The position numbers were made by a program, and so were the translations under genes. From Thermococcus alcaliphilus (lineage in GTDB: Archaea > Methanobacteriota_B > Thermococci > Thermococcales > Thermococcaceae): a stretch of DNA of 64,000 nucleotides. The notes under the pieces were generated by a model. The model searched no databases. It was not told the origin of the DNA and saw nothing but the letters and a program-made list of their open reading frames with translations. Shown in pieces: positions 61,416 through 64,000 of the stretch. The DNA is taken from assembly GCF_024054535.1 (NCBI RefSeq), contig NZ_JAMXLV010000024.1, positions 62,001-126,000 of the forward strand. The letters are read 5' to 3'. Positions within the stretch are counted from its first letter, which is position 1. Each line of letters begins with the position of its first letter.

Positions 61416-63382
61416 TGTATCTCTGCATTCCCGAGCCTTATGTACCTCCCATGCCTTTTCACGAACTCCAAAAAGCGTTTATACGTTGGATGGGCACTTA
61501 GGGTTTCGCTGTCGCCAATTGCAATCAGCTTTCTCTTTGCCCTTGTTAGGGCAACGTTAAGCCTTCTCAGATCAGTTAAAAACCCCAATTCGCCCTCCGT
61601 ATTTGACCTCACAAAAGACAACACTATAACTTCTTTCTCCCTTCCTTGGTAGCCATCAACCGTGTGAACTTCGATTTCTTCTCCTACTAGGGAGCGTATC
61701 AAATCCACCTGGTCGTCGTAGGGGGTAATGATCCCTATCCACTCTTCTTTAACTCCCATTCTCAAAAGCTTCTCCGCTATCTCTTTAACTAAGAGCGCCT
61801 CAAGCGGATTTTCTCTTGAGGTGGAGCCTTTCCTCTGCCTCTCCCACTTGTCTCTTCTCTCCGCTGTATCGACAAAAACGAGCGACTCTTCTCTTTTCAG
61901 AATTGAGTCCCAGGGCTCTCCGAAAAACGGTTCCCTTACTTTCAGATCGGCTAAAGTTATGTTCTTCACGCTTTCATCCGCTTTTATTTTGCCATTGTAG
62001 AACTCTCTGCTCGGAAACTCCATGAGCTTCTCGTTCATTCTGTACTGTATTTCGAGCATCTTCGCTTTTTCTGGGTAAAGCTGAATAAGCCTTTCAAAAA
62101 GCGTCTCGCTGAGTTCCTTTGCCTCTTCGCTTAGAATTGTTGGGGGTAGCTGCTTATGATCTCCCGCAAGGACGAAGCGTTTTGCCTTTGCGATTGGAAT
62201 TAAAACACTCGGAATCGTCGCTTGGGATGCTTCATCTATTATCGCAACATCGAACTTCACATCCTTTATGAACTCAAGGGCTGCAGAGGAGTTTGTGCTC
62301 AAGATTACATCCGCTTTGTCGAGTATTTCTCTGATTATCTCTTCCTCTATCTTTCCGGCAAACTTGTAGAGCTTCTGCACTTCTTCGTTTAGCACTATCC
62401 ATTGAGCCATCTCCTTAACGTCCTTTGCGGGGACTCCCCTTGCTCCTCTGCCCTTCTCGGCCAGCTTTAGGATCTGCTTGTTGGTTAGCCCTCTTCTAAG
62501 GCTTGGCGTGGGTTTCTTGTGTTGATCCCTCATCATGGCCAGTCTCTCTGCTTTATTTCTAAGCTCTCTGACCCTTCTGTATCGCTCGTGGCTTTCGACC
62601 TGAAATGCAAGGGTTGATTCCTTCAGGTGCTTTGAGACTCTCGAAGGGTGGCCTAGGCGAACGAGCTTAACCTTCCCCCAGAGCCTCTCCACGAGATTGT
62701 CAACTGCGACGTTGCTCTCAGCTGTTGCGAGAACTTTGCTTCCTCTCTTGACTTCTTGGAGAATGAGCTCTGCAAGAGTTCTCGTCTTTCCAGTTCCAAA
62801 GGGGCCATGGATTAAGAAGAAGTCCTCACTACCAAGGGCGAGACTTATAGCTTTTCTCTGCGTGGGGTTGAGGTTTTTATCGAAAGGTTCAAATTCTTGC
62901 GGGATGCTCTTCAAGGGGTTTTCTTGTTTTAGGATGAGCTTCAAAGCTTTAACGCCATTTTCGCTGAGGTTTTTTAGGTTCTCTATCTGCCTTCTAAAGG
63001 TTACATCGTTTGCATAGAGGTCTATTCTAACGTTTCTCAAAGCCCAGGAGGGAACTGATTCCAAGGCGACAACAATAAACCTGTTCCCCTTTTCAACAAC
63101 GGTTCCAACAAGGTCACTCATTAGAGGATTTCCTCGGCTTATGAGGACTAAATCCCCAACGCTTATCTCTGTTCTAAATGGCTCCTTTCTTCCGTATTTG
63201 ACGAGCTTAAAACCGAATTCCTCGCCGATTATCTTTCCATTGAGATTCAAAATAGCCCTACCAAGCTTTTCTCTCTCGTAACCCCTAAGCCTGCGCATCT
63301 CTTCGCGCATTGCCTCTATCTCGGCCTCTCGCTCAAGCTCGACAAGCTCGATTAGTTTTGCAATGTAACTTTTGATGTGCAT
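61412..63382 (-). CDS. SF1 helicase of the UPF1/DNA2/IGHMBP2 group
   Basis: About 656 residues from ATG 63382 (GGTGAG upstream). Order: N-terminal beta-barrel (ISVGDLVLISRGNPLMSDLVGTVVEKGNRFIVV), Walker A FLIHGPFGTGKTRTLAELI, motif Ic DEASQATIPSVLIPIAKAKRFVLAGDHKQLPPTI, motif III-IV LEIQYRMNEKLMEFPS, motif V-VI TVDGYQGREKEVIVLSFVRSN, NVALTRAKRKLIAIGD. 5'-to-3' helicase on DNA or RNA. Archaeal members are thought to aid replication or RNA turnover. Full length. Confidence 0.93.
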   Translation of the reverse strand: MHIKSYIAKLIELVELEREAEIEAMREEMRRLRGYEREKLGRAILNLNGKIIGEEFGFKLVKYGRKEPFRTEISVGDLVLISRGNPLMSDLVGTVVEKGNRFIVVALESVPSWALRNVRIDLYANDVTFRRQIENLKNLSENGVKALKLILKQENPLKSIPQEFEPFDKNLNPTQRKAISLALGSEDFFLIHGPFGTGKTRTLAELILQEVKRGSKVLATAESNVAVDNLVERLWGKVKLVRLGHPSRVSKHLKESTLAFQVESHERYRRVRELRNKAERLAMMRDQHKKPTPSLRRGLTNKQILKLAEKGRGARGVPAKDVKEMAQWIVLNEEVQKLYKFAGKIEEEIIREILDKADVILSTNSSAALEFIKDVKFDVAIIDEASQATIPSVLIPIAKAKRFVLAGDHKQLPPTILSEEAKELSETLFERLIQLYPEKAKMLEIQYRMNEKLMEFPSREFYNGKIKADESVKNITLADLKVREPFFGEPWDSILKREESLVFVDTAERRDKWERQRKGSTSRENPLEALLVKEIAEKLLRMGVKEEWIGIITPYDDQVDLIRSLVGEEIEVHTVDGYQGREKEVIVLSFVRSNTEGELGFLTDLRRLNVALTRAKRKLIAIGDSETLSAHPTYKRFLEFVKRHGRYIRLGNAEIH

Positions 63383-63397
63383 GAGGCTCACCAGAAT

Positions 63398-63793
63398 TTA
63401 AGAAAGTTTAAGTTTTTTGATTACGCTTTCTCTCACTTTCTCTGCAATTAAAACTGCTTCTTGAGCATCCTCTAAATCTGGCTCATAAAACCCAGGATAT
63501 CTGGATTCTACGGCATAATATGTGAGCTTTTCAATTTTCACATCTCGAAGTTTCTCAAAATCTTTGTCTATGCTTATACATAACTCCAATAAATCACTTA
63601 TGTCGTGGGTTTTTCTAAATTCAACTTGATGAAAAATCAAAAACGCTTTAAGGTATTTTTCAACGGCTTGCTGGGCGTGAAAGCATATTATCCATGGAAT
63701 TCTCTTTCGAAAGCGTAACATCTCCCTTGCAACTAATAGGTCATCTTCTGCTTTTTTAATCCATCTTTTGACCTCTTCGAGGATTTCCTCCAT
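63398..63793 (-). CDS. HEPN-domain toxin (MNT-HEPN pair)
   Basis: 131 residues, all helical. RWIKKAEDDLLVAREMLRFRKRIPWIICFHAQQAVEKYLKAFLIFHQVEFRKTHDISDLLELCISIDKDFEKLRDVKIEKLTYYAVESRYPG is the HEPN core; Y-x-x-E-S-R-Y-P-G is the late signature. The R-x4-x-H RNase motif is not exact, but family members often vary. The antitoxin MNT gene overlaps it by 61 bp upstream. Membrane absent. Confidence 0.9.
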   Translation of the reverse strand: MEEILEEVKRWIKKAEDDLLVAREMLRFRKRIPWIICFHAQQAVEKYLKAFLIFHQVEFRKTHDISDLLELCISIDKDFEKLRDVKIEKLTYYAVESRYPGFYEPDLEDAQEAVLIAEKVRESVIKKLKLS

Positions 63794-64000
63794 ATTATTT
63801 TACCCTCCTTGTTGGCGTAGTATGCTACGTTTCCAACTACTCTCCTCTTTTTTTCAAATATTGATTTTGGAATAATGATGATATCGGCTGGGATTTTATT
63901 TTTAGTCAATTCTCTTTTAATTTCAATATATAAATCCCAGAAAAGAGGCTTTTTGAGGGGAGTTGTTGTAATAATCACTATATCCCAGTCACTCTTGTGT
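63733..64000 (-). CDS. MNT-family nucleotidyltransferase antitoxin, 5' end outside window
   Basis: The frame is open to the window edge and begins in the middle of the protein with HKSDWDIVIITTTP. The S-D-W-D-I-V-I is the second half of the G-S-x-x-x-x-D-x-D nucleotide-binding motif. Then the middle (YIEIKRELTKNKIPADIIII) and a C-terminal part (VVGNVAYYANKEGKIIWRK). MNT antitoxins AMPylate or shield HEPN toxins. The basic tail after IIWRK lies over the HEPN start, in another frame. Confidence 0.85.
   Translation of the reverse strand, partial: HKSDWDIVIITTTPLKKPLFWDLYIEIKRELTKNKIPADIIIIPKSIFEKKRRVVGNVAYYANKEGKIIWRKSSKRSKDGLKKQKMTY

Overview
The window is chromosomal DNA from a hyperthermophilic euryarchaeon of the order Thermococcales, most like a lower-GC Thermococcus. 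Supporting signs are GGTG/GGAGG ribosome sites, archaeal TATA boxes about 25 bp before starts, an initiator tRNA with encoded CCA, archaeal TrpRS, RadA, NucS, ADP-forming acyl-CoA synthetase, the two-subunit aconitase-X-type dehydratase, class III-signal pilins and solo TnpB elements. Species cannot be fixed from this sequence alone. Family names come from recalled motifs; no database search was run.

Layout. 0-6.2 kb is accessory: a HEAT-repeat protein cut by the window edge, a C/D-box sRNA candidate, MazG, a vapBC locus whose toxin is broken by a frameshift and by a TnpB element, three pilins with a divergent HTH regulator, and an intact PIN/UPF0175 toxin-antitoxin pair. 6.2-16.4 kb holds an M50 protease, the dehydratase pair, initiator tRNA with an abutting LAGLIDADG gene, a PfkB kinase, a MoxR-DUF58-DUF4129 membrane operon and an FKBP. 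16.4-22.4 kb is a five-gene pilus/secretion operon (ATPase, two TadC-like proteins, two unknown envelope proteins) that has no pilin of its own; the pilins at 3-4.7 kb are the obvious candidate substrates. 22.5-25 kb: TIGR04076-like protein, permuted GTPase, tRNA methyltransferase. 25-30 kb: complete pstSCAB-phoU operon with a TIM-barrel gene inserted after pstS. 30-47.4 kb: mostly housekeeping (TrpRS, acyl-CoA synthetase alpha, Nnr, macrodomain, MTA/SAH deaminase and MTA phosphorylase, PAC2 protein, NucS, RadA), with a small YedY-like oxidoreductase and a SPASM protein lacking the usual radical-SAM triad.

47.5-52.2 kb is the most unusual stretch. A second TnpB element sits between the first 40-odd and last 40-odd codons of what looks like a potassium channel gene. 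Next come a repeat-bearing region and a YbjN-like gene, converging on a CARF-like/PIN nuclease gene pair. A palindrome, TTCCANTGGAA, occurs at least seven times exactly plus several near-matches inside 4.3 kb, in both coding and non-coding DNA; I did not notice it elsewhere in the window. Six copies extend to a 21-bp directional repeat. This is my best candidate for an undescribed system.

52.2-64 kb: DUF2284 protein, SDR, PEBP lipoprotein, SemiSWEET, CcdA plus thioredoxin lipoprotein (extracytoplasmic thiol exchange), CBS protein plus antiporter, an Lrp regulator divergent from a class III aminotransferase/amino acid racemase, an MFS transporter, a UPF1/DNA2-type helicase, and a HEPN-MNT toxin-antitoxin pair cut by the right edge.
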